Shown: positions 11,301 through 26,175 of the stretch, piece by piece
Numbering within the stretch: the stretch's first letter is position 1
Layout of the letters: every line of letters begins with the position of its first letter
From: Rhabditophanes sp. KR3021
Lineage: Eukaryota; Nematoda; Chromadorea; Rhabditida; Alloionematidae
Assembly: GCA_963281155.1 (NCBI GenBank)
Contig: CAUJLY010000004.1
Coordinates: 5,828,001 to 5,892,000, forward strand
Direction of reading: 5' to 3'
DNA: 64,000 bases
The notes under the pieces: generated by a model
Seen by the model: only the letters and a program-made list of their open reading frames with translations
Database searches by the model: none
Told to the model about the DNA's origin: nothing
Position numbers and translations under genes: made by a program

Positions 11301-14300
11301 ATTGTTAGCGGACAAGTTGCACTCATATTCATAGCGTCGTATGCTACGACCTGGAGATCGTATTTGTCCTTCGTTGAATGTGAAATATTTCTCTTTGTTA
11401 TCAAATTCATTTCCTTGTCAAACCCAAACTCATTTGAGCCATCACCAATCACTTGCAATCGGAATGGCCCAGCATTAGGGGCTTCATCTTCATCGATAAT
11501 GTTAATTTTCATCAAAATATGGTTCTTTTCGACACCATTCTGAATAACTGCCGTTAAATTGCAATTTTCGAAAGATGGGGCATTGTTGACCGCTTCAACA
11601 TTAATAGTAATATTAGATTGAGTAACCTTGGGAGGATCACCGCCATCTTGAGCATTAACATTAAGGTTAATTGTCTTTAATATTTTATACTCCAAATCAG
11701 CCTCAACAATCAAAGTTCCATTTTCATCAATCTTAAAGTGTTTCGCATCTTCTCCCGAGAGTGAATAACGAATTGCCCCATAATGCCCCGAATCCTTGTC
11801 GAGTGCCTTGATTGTGATCAGTTTAGTTCCTAATGGTGAATGTTCCTTCATGTTAACAATATATTCTTCCTTTTCAAAGATAGGGAAATGATTATTGATA
11901 TCCAGGCAAGTAATTTTGACGGTAGCTTGGCCATATTGAGGGGGGACATTGTTGTCTGAGACTTCAATTGCAAACACTAATTCTTGTATTTCATCGAAAT
12001 CAAGTGGTGCGTTCAGTTTTATTTGGCCTGTTTGTGAATCTATACTGATTAATCTGGCAACGAGGTCGGTAGTAGTTGGGGCAATACGGTAACTTAAAAC
12101 ATCATTGATGTCTTGGTCAGTGGCATGAACTGTCAATAAGTGAGTGGGGGTCGATTTTTCCAAAACTTCAACTGAGTACAATTCTTTTTCAAATTGAGGA
12201 ATGTGGTCGTTGATGTCTAAAGTCAAATATTAATAAAAAGTGTTAAATTATGTTATAGTGAAGTTTCATCAAGGTTCATTAATTTTTTATAGTCAATAGT
12301 CACTTACCTATAATTAGGACTTCGAATTCAAAATCAGCATATCTCCCACCTTTATCTTCGGCTCGCACTGTAAGTTTGAAATCAGACATAAATTCTTTGT
12401 CTAATGGCTGGATGAGTGAAAAGATCCCACTGGTTGGATCCAAATAGAATAGACTGTCTCGGTTTTCCATCAAAGTATAGGTGACATTCGAATTTTGTGG
12501 AGCATCGATATCAACGGCTTCAAAGTGGTACAAAAAGTGTCTGTGTGTATAATTTGCTGGAATGTTTTCTTTTACACTTAGTACTAATGTATTATTAGAG
12601 ATGAATCTCGGAGGATGATTAACATTTATAACTTCTACAACAATATCAATTATATTTGTGGTGTAGTAGTTGCTAATAAACTTAATTTCTTCCTTAATGG
12701 AGAAATTGTAAAATACTTTGTCATCCCAATTCAAAGGACTTGTTAATGTTAATTCATTTTTGTCATTAAAGTTAAACGGTAGCGGATCGTCTTCTGAATT
12801 GATGATTGTATATCTAGCATTGGGATCCAGTAATTGGATGACGGTATCAACTGAAATGTCCTCTTTAACTCCAATATACGTGGAATTGGGTAATTTGGAT
12901 ATGACAGGGTAATTTTCATAAGTAAGTTGGTAATTCTTTTCAACGAAATGAATACCATCTGACACTAAGATTGACAAATGCTCATCCTTAAGGTCAGCTA
13001 GATACTTGTCTCTTCCATTAAATAAAACATTGAAACCATATATGTGATTTGCAGACCTATTCTGATGGATGTAATACAGATTGTTAGCGTTCCCTTCAGT
13101 AATATGCACACTGATATTGTTACTAGAATCTTCATCTTTGTCTTCAATGAAGAAATCAAATAGTTTTTGTTCATTCTTTAGAGTCCTCATATTTACAAAT
13201 GTTTCTCTTTGTGCTTCAATAAATTTGGGTGGTGAGGTGTTGGAATCATTTATGATGATTTTTATCGTCTTCTTCGTAGTAAGTCCGCGTTCGTTGTTTG
13301 CCGAAACAACAATATTATATTGTGAAACACTTTCCCTATCTAATTTATCATTGACTAATATTTTACCCGTATGAGTGTCAATGATAAATTGGCAAGTGGT
13401 AATATTTACACATTGAATATCATAAGTGGAGGCATGGGTTGCAGAAACAATGCCAACAACTGAAGACATTGGGGAATCCTCAGGAATGGAAAATTCATTG
13501 TCAAGGGTAAAGAACACAGGAATCTTGGTTGAGTAGTCCAAAAACTTGACTGTAACAGTTGCCATCGACGTGTACTTTTCACTTGACATTATGAAGATTG
13601 GGAAAGAAATGACATTTTGTTTTGAGTAACCTTCGAGAGACTTTTTAACTATAACTTTTCCTGATGCTTTATCAATTGAAAACGGAACATCTTCTCTTGA
13701 ATTATCAATGTAGTAAGTTACATCGTTTCCTTTGTTGATCATTTCTTTTTCCTCAACACTTCCAATTACAGTTCCGATTGGAGCGATTTTGGAAATGGTG
13801 AAACTATATTTCAGCATTGAAAATTGAGGAACAATTGCCGTTGCTGGTACAATATCAAAAATGAAATCGACAAAAGTAGAATGTGGGGGGTTAGCAATAT
13901 CGGAAACTTTAATTTGGCAATACAATCGTTGCTCTACAAATCCAGAAACGGACTTCAATAAAGAAAGTAATCCTTGCTTGGAATGAATATTAAAATACTT
14001 TCCATCCTTGTAATCTACATTAATTGTATACTCCAACACATCCTTGTAATCATCATCAGTTGCCAAGATTGAGGTAATAAATTCGCCTTCTTCGAAATTC
14101 GCTGGAATGTGGAGCTTAATTTGTTTTGCCTTATCGTAGATAAATTTAGGTATGCAGTCATTTTCATTTGTAACAGTGAAATTCAAACTGGAAAAGGCAA
14201 TGGCTCCATCTGCGTCGGTTACTTTAAGTGGTACATGGTAATTTGAGTACATTTCGTAGTCCAATCTGTAAGTCAAAATATATTAGTACTAATTTAATAA

Positions 14301-17300
14301 ATGTTCCATATTTTTAATAATTCAGGGAACACACACAGAATATCAATGCTTCCAAGACAAAGACTACCAAAAAAGCCAACTATCAAATCCAAAATAAATG
14401 CTAATGCTTAATTTTATCTTTTAACAATTTCTTAATTTTAACGTCATCTTTTTTTCGAAACCATTTAACTTCAATAATCAAAAATTGTTTCAATTGATAT
14501 CCAACTTATTTAAAAAAATATATTATTTTAGTGATCTTACCTATCAGCTAAACTAATTTCCCCGCTTTTCTTGTCAATTGCCAAAGGGAAGTTGAAGACA
14601 GCTGTATTAATGGGAATAAACTCATATTGATAAGGTTGCTTCCCATGCAAGGCTTTTACTTTGATGATGTTAGTATTGATAGCATTGCTTTCACTTAGCG
14701 ACGATGAGTAAATACTATTTTCAAACTTGAAGAGGCTCTTTTCTTTCCTTGGCATGTCAAAATGAACAGTGAACATAGTATATTCAGTAAATAATCCATC
14801 TGTAACTGAGACATTCAATTGCTTTGTGAACTTTTGGATGATGATTTCTTGAGCGGTTAGTTTTCTTCCAAATGAAACAACACCACTTAGTGAATCAATT
14901 TCAAACAAATTTTCGTCGCCTTCGTAAATTGAATAAAAGAAGCGTTGGTTGTTTTCTAGATTTGAAGTGGTGTCTTTGTCGTCAACAAATAAAATCGTTA
15001 CCAGTTGTCCTTTATCAGGTATCCGTTTGATGTTAATCTGCTCTGTGGGATGAATAAGAGGGGGGTTGTCGTTGGTGTCGTTTACATGCAGTATCAAGAT
15101 TGCTTCTGAGGAGTAAACACTGTCATCTATGGCCTCAATTTCAAATTCGTAGTAAGACTTCTGTTCGAAATCGAGAGAATTAATTAGAATAACTTTTCCA
15201 GTGTCTCTTTCAATCGCTAGTTTGTCACTTTTAGTTCCTTCCTTGAATCTGTATTGAATAGTGGTTGGCGTTGTATCTACATCAAATGCTTTGATTGTTT
15301 CTAAAACAGACCCAACCATACGAGACTCCTCAACATAAACCTCATAAATAGATTTAACAAATTTGGGTTTTGAATCTTGAACATCTTCCACATTAACTTC
15401 AACATACGCAAAAGAAGATATGTTTTGTTTGGCGGTATCAATTGCAGCAATTTTCAAAACATGCTGCTGTTTAACCTCCCTGTCCAATGTCTTTCTAGTT
15501 CCAATCACTCCATTTGAGAAGTTAACTGTAAAAGTAGAATAATCGTCTCCTCCGACCAACAAAAAGCCAATACTTCCGTTGGTGTAGCTGTTGGCTCGCA
15601 CTTTAGTTAATTCATTTGTAGGTAGCGCGTTTTCTTTGATTTTGCACTTGTATTTGGAGTGTGAAAAGATCGGCAAGGCCTTATCAACAACCATTATTAA
15701 AATAGTAGTTGTAGAGGATAAGGAAGGGGTGCCCTTGTCCGTGGCTTTAACCGTAATAGTAAAACTGGACCCAACGTTGTATTCATAGGACATATTCTTT
15801 GTCACAGATATTCTCCCATCATTTCTGTTGATTGCTAGAAACTCAGGAATTTTGCCTACCAAGGAATACTTGATCATTCCATTTAATCCTGAATCTAGAT
15901 CCGTCGCTTTGATACTGAAAATTTTGTACCCGATTACAGCATCGTTTGGAACAATTGCATCATAAAAGTCAAATGCAAACGTGGGGTTGCAATCGTTGAC
16001 ATCGTTGATTTCGATTTCTACTTTAGTACGGTCAAAGTCTTCAGGGTTAGCGGCACTTCTTACATCTATAATCAATTCTACAGTCTCCGTAACTTCTCTA
16101 TCAAAAATAATCCCTTCCTTGATGAACAAATTGCCACTATTTTCATCAATCCAAAATTTGTCCTTTTCATTGTTCAATGAATAAACAAGTGGATGCACAT
16201 AGGATAAGTTAAAGTTCAACAGGCTGTTTCTTGCTGTTTCAGTAGTTGATGTCATATTTTCATTAATCTTTAGTTTGTATTCCTTGAGTGGAAAATTGAC
16301 AAGATAATGTTTGTTCGTACTTCTGTCAACAAATTGCACCTTAATGGGCATCTGATTCGTGAAAATTGAATCTGAGCAAATGGCAACTAAGTTGTATTCT
16401 GTTTTAGCTTCACTAATTTTATTTAACATCAATTGACCCGTATTAGCATTCATAGCAAAGTACTCCGAGTCTTCATTTGATAGAAGAGAATACTGCAATA
16501 GCGAATTCATGTCTTCATCCGTCGCGTTGACTTGGCCAATATACATGCCCCTTGCTAATGGCTTAAAGACATCAAAGTGTTCTTCAGCTTTGTCAAATTT
16601 ACATTCACTATCATTAACGTCCAATATGGTAATATTAATGATTGTTGGATTAATGCTCACTAACGAAGGCTTGCCCATGTCACTTGCGTAAATGTAAGCT
16701 AGAATAAAAGGAGTCTTTTCTCTGTCAATAATTGCAGTTGTTCTGATAATTCCTGTAAATAAATCTACTGAAAAGAATTGGTTTGATGATGCAACCATTC
16801 TATAAGTAACCATTCCATTTTGTCCTTTGTCTTCATCTTGTGCCTTCACAGATAATGATGTCCCCTTTGTGTTATTATGACTGGAATAAACAATTGAGCC
16901 AATTGGGATGTTCTCATAAACAGCACCTTCATAGACATTTCTTGGAAAGACGGGATGATGCGAGTTTTTATCAATCTTCCTCATTTGCACATTTGTTCTT
17001 CCCTTTCTTCCGTAGACATCCTCAAATGAAATTGGACATAACCCAAAATCAACAAACTTGTATTTATTGACGGTAAATGTTGAGGTGACTGAAACTACGC
17101 CACTTATAGGATGAATTTCATAAGGTTCGCATTCTTTTATCTTTTTAGGTAAACGGAAGAATGGCAAAATAGCGTCATTAGTAGTTAATAACAAAGGGAA
17201 CATCTTATCCCTATTCTTATTATATGTCAGTGAGTACAAATCGTTTTCGAATTGAGGTAAAGTGATATTTTGTTTTGCAAGGTCACCAATTGCCTCTCCA

Positions 17301-20300
17301 ACACTTCTAGGTTTAGTTTGCAAGATTGAAAATTTGACCATCGTATAGTTTAATTTCCCATTCAAGTTGACAACAACTACGATTGAGAAGGTTCTAAGTT
17401 GATCTGCGTCCATTTCTTCCAATAAAATGACGTTTCCATTGGTTGGGTCAATTGATAGTTTGTCTATAGTATGTACAGACTCATGCATATGAAAGCCGTA
17501 ACTAGGACTTTTAGTGATGAGAACATCTTGTGGAATCGGGATAATATGCTTTGAGGTGTGAAATATAACACTTCCTATTTGGGTATCCTCAGACACTTCA
17601 GAAAAGTACACCAATGAGACAAATTGAGGACGGTAGGATGTGTTTTTAGGCTTCCTAATTATGACTTGGCCAGCAACAGATTTATCACCATCTGTTACAA
17701 CAAATGACACAGGAAACTCCATTAAGGGGATATTAATTTCCTCAACTGGCACCATTAAAATCAATTCACCCGTATTAGTTATACAAAAGTATTGCTTCAT
17801 ATTGCGGTCATCCTCTTCTATCTTCCATAAGAGAACGTCGTTATCTGGGTCGATCGTCTCGAGCACAGTAATCGGTTGGCCCAGCTTTTCATTTTCACTT
17901 AATTTAACAAGCTTCCATTGGTCATAAGAAGCAAATTCGGGTGCTTTGTTCTTTAAATGCCTTGCAGCAGTTACATTTCCTGCCTTGATGGTCAACTCGA
18001 TCTTAACACTCATTGCTGTGTTCAATTTATCTTCAATCAAAACCTCCATTTTGATATGCTCACGGTCTTTCAGTAATTCAGCTGAATAGATTTCACCATA
18101 CTCATTAATTGACATAGCAGTTGACTCTGTAGCAACCATTTTAAAATTCATTTGTCTGTTTTCAGCGGAATCTTGATCAATCGCAACAATACGATGCAAG
18201 TATCCTTTGATACCAGACGGAACTACAACATTATATTTGTTAGACTTGACAGATCCATAATTATCATTGTAGTCTTTGAGAAGAACCATTGCCACTCCAA
18301 TAGAACACAGTTGTGGGGCTCCATTGTCACATGCTTTTATGTGCAGCTCGTATTCTTTTTGAGCCTCTCTATCAAACTTTCTCTTCCCTCGAATAATATA
18401 ACCAGTCTTTTCTTCAATGCCAAACTGAGACTGGAAATTTCCCTTGACAATAGAGTATGTGATTTGCGACTTTAAGTCGTTGATATTGTCTGCGTCGTTT
18501 GCCTCTACTTTACAAATGACTGTATTTTCTTCCGCATTTTCCATTACATATGCCGTGTTAATTGGGGCAATAATGGGGTAGTTGTCGTTTACATCGCTTA
18601 TGATTATTATGACATGAACGACTGAAGAAAGTGTGTTGCGTGGATCACAGTCAAACGCTTCGACTGTAACAAAATAATTTGCTTTTTGTTCTCTGTCCAA
18701 TATGCGCAAAGTACGGATCATACCCGATTCGGTAATCTCAAAGAAAGAGATGCCGTCTCCATCAATGATTTTATAAGTGGGTATACATGATGGCGAGTCG
18801 ACATCTTTTGCTGCAATAAGTGTCACATCAGAACCAATTGGCATGTTTTCTTCGATTGTGGCCTCAATTTCTACATTCTCAAATTGTGGTGGGTTCAAAT
18901 TCTCGGCCACATCTTCCAAATAGAGTTCCAATGTGCAAATAGTAGAGAGGCGAGGAATGCCATTATCCAAAATCTGAAATAAGATTAAATTAGTAAGGAA
19001 ACTGTTTTTTATATTGCTCAAAAATACAAATATATTTGCAGTATTGCAAATTAAATTTTGTGCGAAAGTAAACTTTACCTGAAATTTGATGTCATATTTC
19101 TTCTGGACTTCATAATCAAGTGGCTTCTCACTTCTTAAAAACAAACATCCACTCTCCTCATCCATAACAAACTTGTTCTTATCTTCCTCGTCATACAAAT
19201 AATAAGACATCAACCCATTATCCCCGCTATCCTTGTCATAGCCGGAGAGACATGTAATTAAACTGTTATTAGGCAAATCTTCGGAAACAAGTGCTTTGTA
19301 TGACTGAGTACTCAAGCATTCGGGATAATTATCATTTTCATCAATTAAACTAATAGTAAAATCAACACTTATTAAGGAGGAAGTAAGTCCATCGATTCCA
19401 ATTAACATGTAGTGGAGGATGGGTGTTGCATCTGCATCGAATGGATCTATTGAATAGATTTTGCCTTCGCTGTCAATTCTCAGCTTGACATCATTGTCTT
19501 GGCTGATGATGGAGTAGGAAACATTTCCGTTACTGGTATTATTAGTGACAGAGCACAAGAAACTTCCAACTGAAGCTGCTTCACTCACATTGATGTCGTA
19601 ATAGGATTGGCTAAACACCAAATTTGTGCTGTCTTTAGATATTAATTTCTTTTGATTATTTGCAACCTTTTTGGAATGTTTCGTAGGCTAAAAGAACAAT
19701 ACAAAATTTAATTTAATTTCGACTAACCTTGGTTTCATCTTCGCCATTCGCCACCTTAATGACTACATTCGCTTCATTGGGTGTTTGAAAAGCAGAGCGC
19801 TGTGGTTGTACGTCTTCATTGTCATAAAATAAACGGGATGTTCGATCTTCAACAAAGGCAGTAAACGTTTCTGTTCCATTAAGTGATGAGAGATTTCCAT
19901 AGTTTCTAATAATACCAGTTAATGGTTCAATGTAGAAGTATTTGTTGAATGTTTTGAAAGAATACAGCAATTCGCCATTTAGACCTTCATCTGCATCAAA
20001 ACCACTGACTTGTCCAATTTTTGAGAAAGGTTTTATCTAAAAAATATTATACTTGATATATTGAAAATAACTTACTGATCTTGAGACTTCATATTCAAAT
20101 GGCTTTTCATCATTAAATCTAGCCAACAAGTCATTCTGATCTCGGATATTCATGTAAACAATAGTTGTAGCCTCGAGATTGTCATAGCCTGTCCTAATGA
20201 AAATAGCTTTAACCGTCAGCTTGAAGCAATCAGTCAATTCTCTATTCAGAATAACGTTGTTGTCTTGCCTGATGTGGAGATAAGCGAAGTCACCAATAAT

Positions 20301-20665
20301 CTTAAAACAATGTTATTAAATAGATACCTCTATGCGTTTAGATTTACCTTAAAAAGAGTTCTAAACTGATTTTCTTTGATTCCTTTAACAATTCTGAATT
20401 TCACTTTTCCGCGTTGATGAGGAATCAGAACACCAACTCTGATCTTCTCATCAATTCTAGCAATCACCTTCCCTCTTGAGTTTTCCGCCAACGACATGTT
20501 ATACGAAGGCGCGGTGAATTGAAACATCGGAGACGCAGTACCTGACCTAGGAAAGCGATGATGATGTTGTACCGAAGAGACATCTTTATTATACAATAGC
20601 AGTATATTAATAATTAACAAATAGATAAAGGAGCAAGTCCTTTTATTAATATGAAATAACACCAT
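8336..20665 (-). CDS. Fat-like giant cadherin, ~3,882 aa
   Basis: Eight exons join with consistent phase: 20348-20665, 20076-20300, 19728-20036, 19079-19687, 14541-18973, 12308-14265, 9375-12216 and 8336-9290. It is a type I cell-surface adhesion/signalling protein. In order: signal peptide (residues ~12-31), about 27 cadherin repeats counted from linker motifs such as DVNDN, DENDN and DINDH, an RSKRQ furin-like site near residue 3090, two EGF modules, a laminin-G domain (~3270-3445), three EGF modules, a membrane span (~3590-3615) and a ~265-residue cytoplasmic tail. The tail has Pro-rich (PPLPPRYF) and acidic patches. The Cad-EGF-LamG-EGF-TM order is that of Fat-like cadherins (nematode CDH-4/CDH-3 class); which one is undecided. 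The beta-catenin-binding motif of classical cadherins was not seen. Confidence 0.93.
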
Positions 20666-23600
20666 TTTAGTTTGCAATAATGTTTTGGTTTATATTTCGT
20701 GCAGCATAATATAATAGGTAAGCTCGCAGGACTTTGATTTTATCTGGAAAATAAACACATTCATTAATAATAAGATAAAGGAGCTCTAGTAAAATGACGC
20801 ATGCAAGAATATTTGTTCTATCATATAAATATAGTATGCAAGGGGGAGTAATGGCTATGGTCAATATACAAACTGTTCAGGCTGGATGGATTGTTAATTT
20901 AAAGTGTCACTCCTCTGCTACCTCTTTTATATGCCTTAGCAAGGGTCTTTTGTGTTAAATGATGATTGTTAAATTAAATTTAGAACTTTTGACAGTTAAG
21001 TGGAACTTCAAAAAATGGCAAAAATAATCAAATAAGTAGTCTCTGAAGGCTACATAAATAAACAAATGATTGTGGATAAGTTAGAATAAAGTTAAGTGTT
21101 CTTTAGTAAAAAATGACCAAGGAAAATAAAAAACAATAAAAAGGAGTTCAAATAAGGAGATATAGGGATAAGTAAAGTTAAGTCGAGCTCAATTCAATAA
21201 CACTAACAAAGTTATAAATGTAATAAGAGTAGAACGAACCGTACTAATTGGCTTGGTTTTGGTTGCACAAGAGCAAAAAACATCTTGTGTGTTGTAAGAG
21301 TGAGTGTCTTTTCGCGCCATGTATAGTAGGAGAGTCGTTGTTAGAGTGGTGAAAATGTCAAAATCAGTACACTCAAAAGAATTGAAACTTAAAATCAGTG
21401 CACTTGCAGATCGATTGCCACTGATAAGGAAGTATGCGTGAAAATAAACTTTGCTAACAATTGAATAAATATCTTTACAAATTAATGTCTATTAAATTAA
21501 TTGTAAAGTTTATTTAAATTGATAAAGTTGAAGAACGCGCAAGGGAATTAGCAAGCTTTGACAAATTGATTTTGCCCTTAATAAAATACCACAAAATTTG
21601 AGATTAAAAAGCAATTGTTTAATGGATTAAAATAGAAATGTAATGCTTGGATTTAGTTTAGGCTTAAAATTGTTACAGTTTAATGAGAGGAATCTATTTT
21701 AGAGAGTCTTGCTTTCTTATTCATAACATTTGGCACGAAACATCGTATAAAAGGATTATATGAATGAATGTATAAAAATATTAAAAGATATAAATATTTT
21801 AGATTAATGAATGCAAGTATTAATAAATCTTTGTTTTAATCAAAAGTAAAACCAAATATTGTTGTTCGCAAACAAAAATGTTAACGGTAATAAAATGTAG
21901 GCAAATAATGGTTTTTGATTGTAAGGATTAAATGTTTAAATTAGATATGCGTAGACTGTTCTATGTCAAACTTAGCTATTGTTTGATAATACAATTTGTG
22001 ATAATCTTATTATTGTTATGTTGATTTGGCATTGTCAAAAAATGAATGAAGATGGGGTCGATAAAAAGTGAATGATATATAAAGCTATTCATTCTTACGA
22101 ATCGTACTTTTTAAAACACGCATAACTATAACCTGGTCAATGAGTAAGAATGTGTTGTAACATGCATAAATTAAGCCCAAATAAAATCTTTTTTTATCGG
22201 TATTAAGAAGGACTTCGTATTCCCCCTTTAAGTAGATTATTATAATATAATAATAAATACATATATTTTAGTTATCGTAGGGGAAATCAAATAAAAAGTT
22301 TGGTAACAGGTGCGCAAATCGTTTCAACAAAGAAATGACTCTGGAGAGCTATTAATTTTTTATGTGGATTTTAATATATGTAAAGACACCTTAACGTGCC
22401 ATCTTAATCAGCGATGTATTGTACAAATATGTGCATTGGTTGAACATCCTGTCTGTAAAAATGACTGAATAGTACAAAAAAGGTGGTCCAATTGCAGTGA
22501 TACTCGTGCATGTTGTCCATTTCACTTACAACATAGACGTTCTCTAGATCAAAAGATTTAATAGGCAATGAGAGCGAGCAACATTTTAAGTGTTCATCTG
22601 ATTGGCATTATAAGTTTTGACAGGGCACCTATGCCAAATAAGATAGTAATAAACATTTGCCGCAAAAACAAAAAATGTGTTAGATCTGTCCAAACAAAGT
22701 CTTTAAAACCATTACTTTTACAATTTCACCTTTGTGGATTGTTCTCACATGCGGAAAGCTATAAAAATTCCAAAAATGAAGGCAATCATATGAATAAATA
22801 TGTTTAACTCATTCAAAATACCGATTATTTGTTATAATCATACTTTTTAGAAATATTTTTCTATAACTTAAATGTGATAAAAAAGATCATTATTTAAATT
22901 TGATAAAGAAATAAAATGGTGAGTAATTACACAAGTTAATCTTGTAAATCAATGTGTAATGCACATTTTGAAACTTTGATTATAATAAAAAATATTGATG
23001 GTGCACTTTAGCATTGGAATTTTCTTTTATCTTGGTCTAGTAATGATTGATGTGACCCTTTAGGGTGTCTGATTTAAAATAAAGTCAACTTTGGTATAGT
23101 AGTACATTTAAACCTTTTTAACTTTCTAAACTGGTTGAAGACAATAAATATTAGAAGCAATTAAGGATGGATAATAGACAATAAATAAGGATTAAAAATG
23201 TTTTAATAAAAGAAATAAAGATGTAAAGCGTTTATGAGTAATATTAGAAGAATGTATGACTATGTTTTGTCATAACTACGATTACTTCTACTCATCATTT
23301 CCTTTTATTAATAATTGTTGATGGCGCCCTCAAACAATACGACTTTATCAACATTACCATTTAAGACTCATTTTTACAATTGATAAGCAATCTCATTCCT
23401 ATTTTGTTTCTCTTGCGCTACTTCTCATAATCATAAGAGAACTCACGCTTTTTACTCTCGTTTGCAATAAAGAGATACAATACTGGTGCTCTGATACTAT
23501 CAAGATACTTTTACAAAACCTATTTAACACTCTGTCTCCTGATTACGCATGGTATATTTGATATAAAAAGGAAATGTGTCATAATTAATAGTCAAAATTA

Positions 23601-26175
23601 GAAATACAATAAAGACCTCTTAAAAGCAAAGTTTAAAAGTAATGTCCTTATGATGTGTGGTTTTGTATGTAATTGTAAATTTGAGTGTAATTTTATATCA
23701 TATAAAAGAAATAAACTAAATGGTTATCATTAGTTCAAGATTATTGAGAATGTGCTAATGAAGAGCATTTGGAATAAACTTTCCACAAAAAGTATATAAA
23801 TATATTAGGGAGAGTATATGTGGTGTGTCCTTATTCCATCTGTTAGCTTTGAAGTTAAAGATTTGAATATATAAAGGCCCCGCGTTATGTCAATTGTAGA
23901 AATATTAATTAGATAACGAAAACGTCTGTTATTTAGTTACTTATTCTATATCTCATTCAACACTAAAATATAATGCCAAAATAATTTACAAAACAACACT
24001 ATTATAGGAAATATGTCGATGTCTATGTAAAAGTAAAAATAAACTAAATCCAAATAAGTTTGCTTAAAATCTCATTTAATTGGCCAAACGAAAAGTAATT
24101 ATAAAGTGTACTAAATGTTTTCACTCTTTAAAACAAAAGATTGTAAAAAAGCTGGAGAAAGATGTTTGAATAAGGTAAAATATTGCCGTTTATGAATAAT
24201 TTGAACATAGTTGTTGGTATATGCATATAAATGAATAGTATACAAATAATTATTTTGGCCAAAAACAACAATCGTAATGAATGCGGTTTTGATGAATACA
24301 AATTTAGTAAAATACGCAAAGGCAATAATTCCAATAATTTAAAATACTTTGTAATTCAAAGCATTATAAAATAATTTAAAATGTACCAGTATGCCATCTT
24401 TTATATAGAGTCTTCGAAATTAAAAAAACTCTTCACTCCATAAGCCCTAAAAAGTAGACATAAATATACATTTAAATAGTTTTCTTTATCAGTAAATGTC
24501 ATTTTGCGAGTCTCTAAGATTTTTAAATGTATTAAATAAAAAGTTTCAAAGTGACAAAAAGAACGCGCCACTTTTGTCAGCAAGATGGTGGTCATTAGTA
24601 TTAAGTAATAGGATATAATATTAAATATGATGTATGTAAATAGATTTCCCTATCCATGTTCGTGAGAAGTCCTTTGAACCGGATTTTCATCCTAAACAAG
24701 CACATTTAATTGCCAAGCAAATCACCGCTTACTTTTGTATTAACTAATAGTTCCTATTTATTAATGGTTGAATAAAATCATAAGTGTTGTCGAAAGGATA
24801 GGCGCCACAACATATTAAGTAACTGACACATTAGATAAATTTACAAGTATTTACAATGGCCAATTATTATGCATATTTATTGTAGTGTAAAATTGATTTA
24901 AAAATGGTACTATCAAGATGTTTTTAGTGTGGTTGAAAAAATACATAAACAACAAAAAGCAAGTAGTATAATAGATAAGCTTTGTTTCAATCAAATGCAT
25001 TGTATCCCGTTGTGGACAGCTGATGACCTCTTTATCCCTTCCTTTTCATACCAAGTTTAGTGTATTTATTATTACTATATTTAGACAAAGCTCATTTAAT
25101 CTAAATCAAACATTACTTGCTAAAAACAGTTAAAAGGTGTATAAATCAGAGATTATAGGATTGATTTTAGTAATTTGAGAAGACGACTAAGTAAGATTAT
25201 CCTAAATAATGTATCAAAAATACGTACAAAATGTAGATGAACACTTTCTATTAGTAATTTATTGGATGCCAAAAGGATTCAAGTAGCTTTAAATTACTTT
25301 GAATACAATAAAATATACTTATGTTGTTATACATCATCTTGTATTACAAAAAGATCTTTTATTTAAAGTCCGAGAAGATAAGTTTACGTTGATTTGAAGT
25401 AGCTTACAAGAATATTTTATTTATATGGCAAAGAAAGTAAAACTTTGATATTATATCAACATTGTGGCTGAACAAAATATCATACAAATAGGTTTATACA
25501 TATTGACATAACATTAACGATTCATATAATAAAGATCCAACGCAAATTAAATGACCTTTAGTAAAAGAATTAAATATCCTCGTTTTAATTACACACCATT
25601 ACGCTATAAAATAGTAATTCGAACGAATATACGCCAATTATTGCTTGTAAATATTACAAAAAACCTTCATCATTATTCAACGGAAAGTAATTGACCGAAT
25701 AGAATCAGGCACACATAAACACTTTTTAGTTTATTGTATTTTGAACATTAATAAATAAATAAAATATCTTCATTTGTGTAGAGAGGAGCGATATGTAAAA
25801 TACAATAATACTTATATTTTTATCTCTGTTTCTGATAAAATAGAGTTTATATGTAGAATGTACTATTTTAATTGCTTCACACTCATTCCATCATATTTAA
25901 TGTTCTTGCTTTGCATTAACGAAAAAGTGTTTGAGCGTAGGGTGGTATAAAAGCTTACACAAGTTTCTAGATAAATAATGGTTATGTAAAGACAAAAGAT
26001 TAAATTGAAATGGATTAAAGTAATAGAATCGCGTAAGTATTGCTGATACAACGTAATTTTAAGGTGAAACGTCAACAAAGTCTATCTACATTAACACACT
26101 AAATCTAGATGAAATAGATTATTTAAAAACAAAGATTATTAAATACAATAACAAGTTTTAAAAAAGTACATTCGT
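20666..26175. other. Long intergenic region, ~5.5 kb, no gene supported
   Basis: Lies upstream of the cadherin start and downstream of the secreted repeat-protein gene. All frames are short with AT-driven composition. I looked for tRNA folds, tandem repeats, transposon-like long frames and inverted ends and recognised none. Two short open stretches are mentioned elsewhere (22382-22561, and a 28-codon frame at 21355). Being upstream of a large adhesion gene in a compact genome, it is a reasonable place for cadherin enhancers, but nothing in the sequence proves that. Confidence 0.5.

Noticed and set aside
14330..14520. Short frames between cadherin exons, considered as an extra exon
   Set aside because: Exons 14541-18973 and 12308-14265 join in phase through LADR|LDYE without any need for extra sequence.
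21355..21441. 28-residue frame (MSKSVHSKELKLKISALADR…) with a coding-like partner near 21523
   Set aside because: The two pieces cannot be joined by a GT-AG intron in matching phase, so no gene model could be built.
22568..22807. 79-codon plus-strand open frame
   Set aside because: No signal peptide, domain or splice support; composition fits an AT-rich intergenic frame and it lies in the gene-free region.
24128..24595. Two minus-strand open frames of 64-68 codons
   Set aside because: Leu/Ile/Phe-rich with no start context, splice sites or family features; typical of AT-rich DNA.
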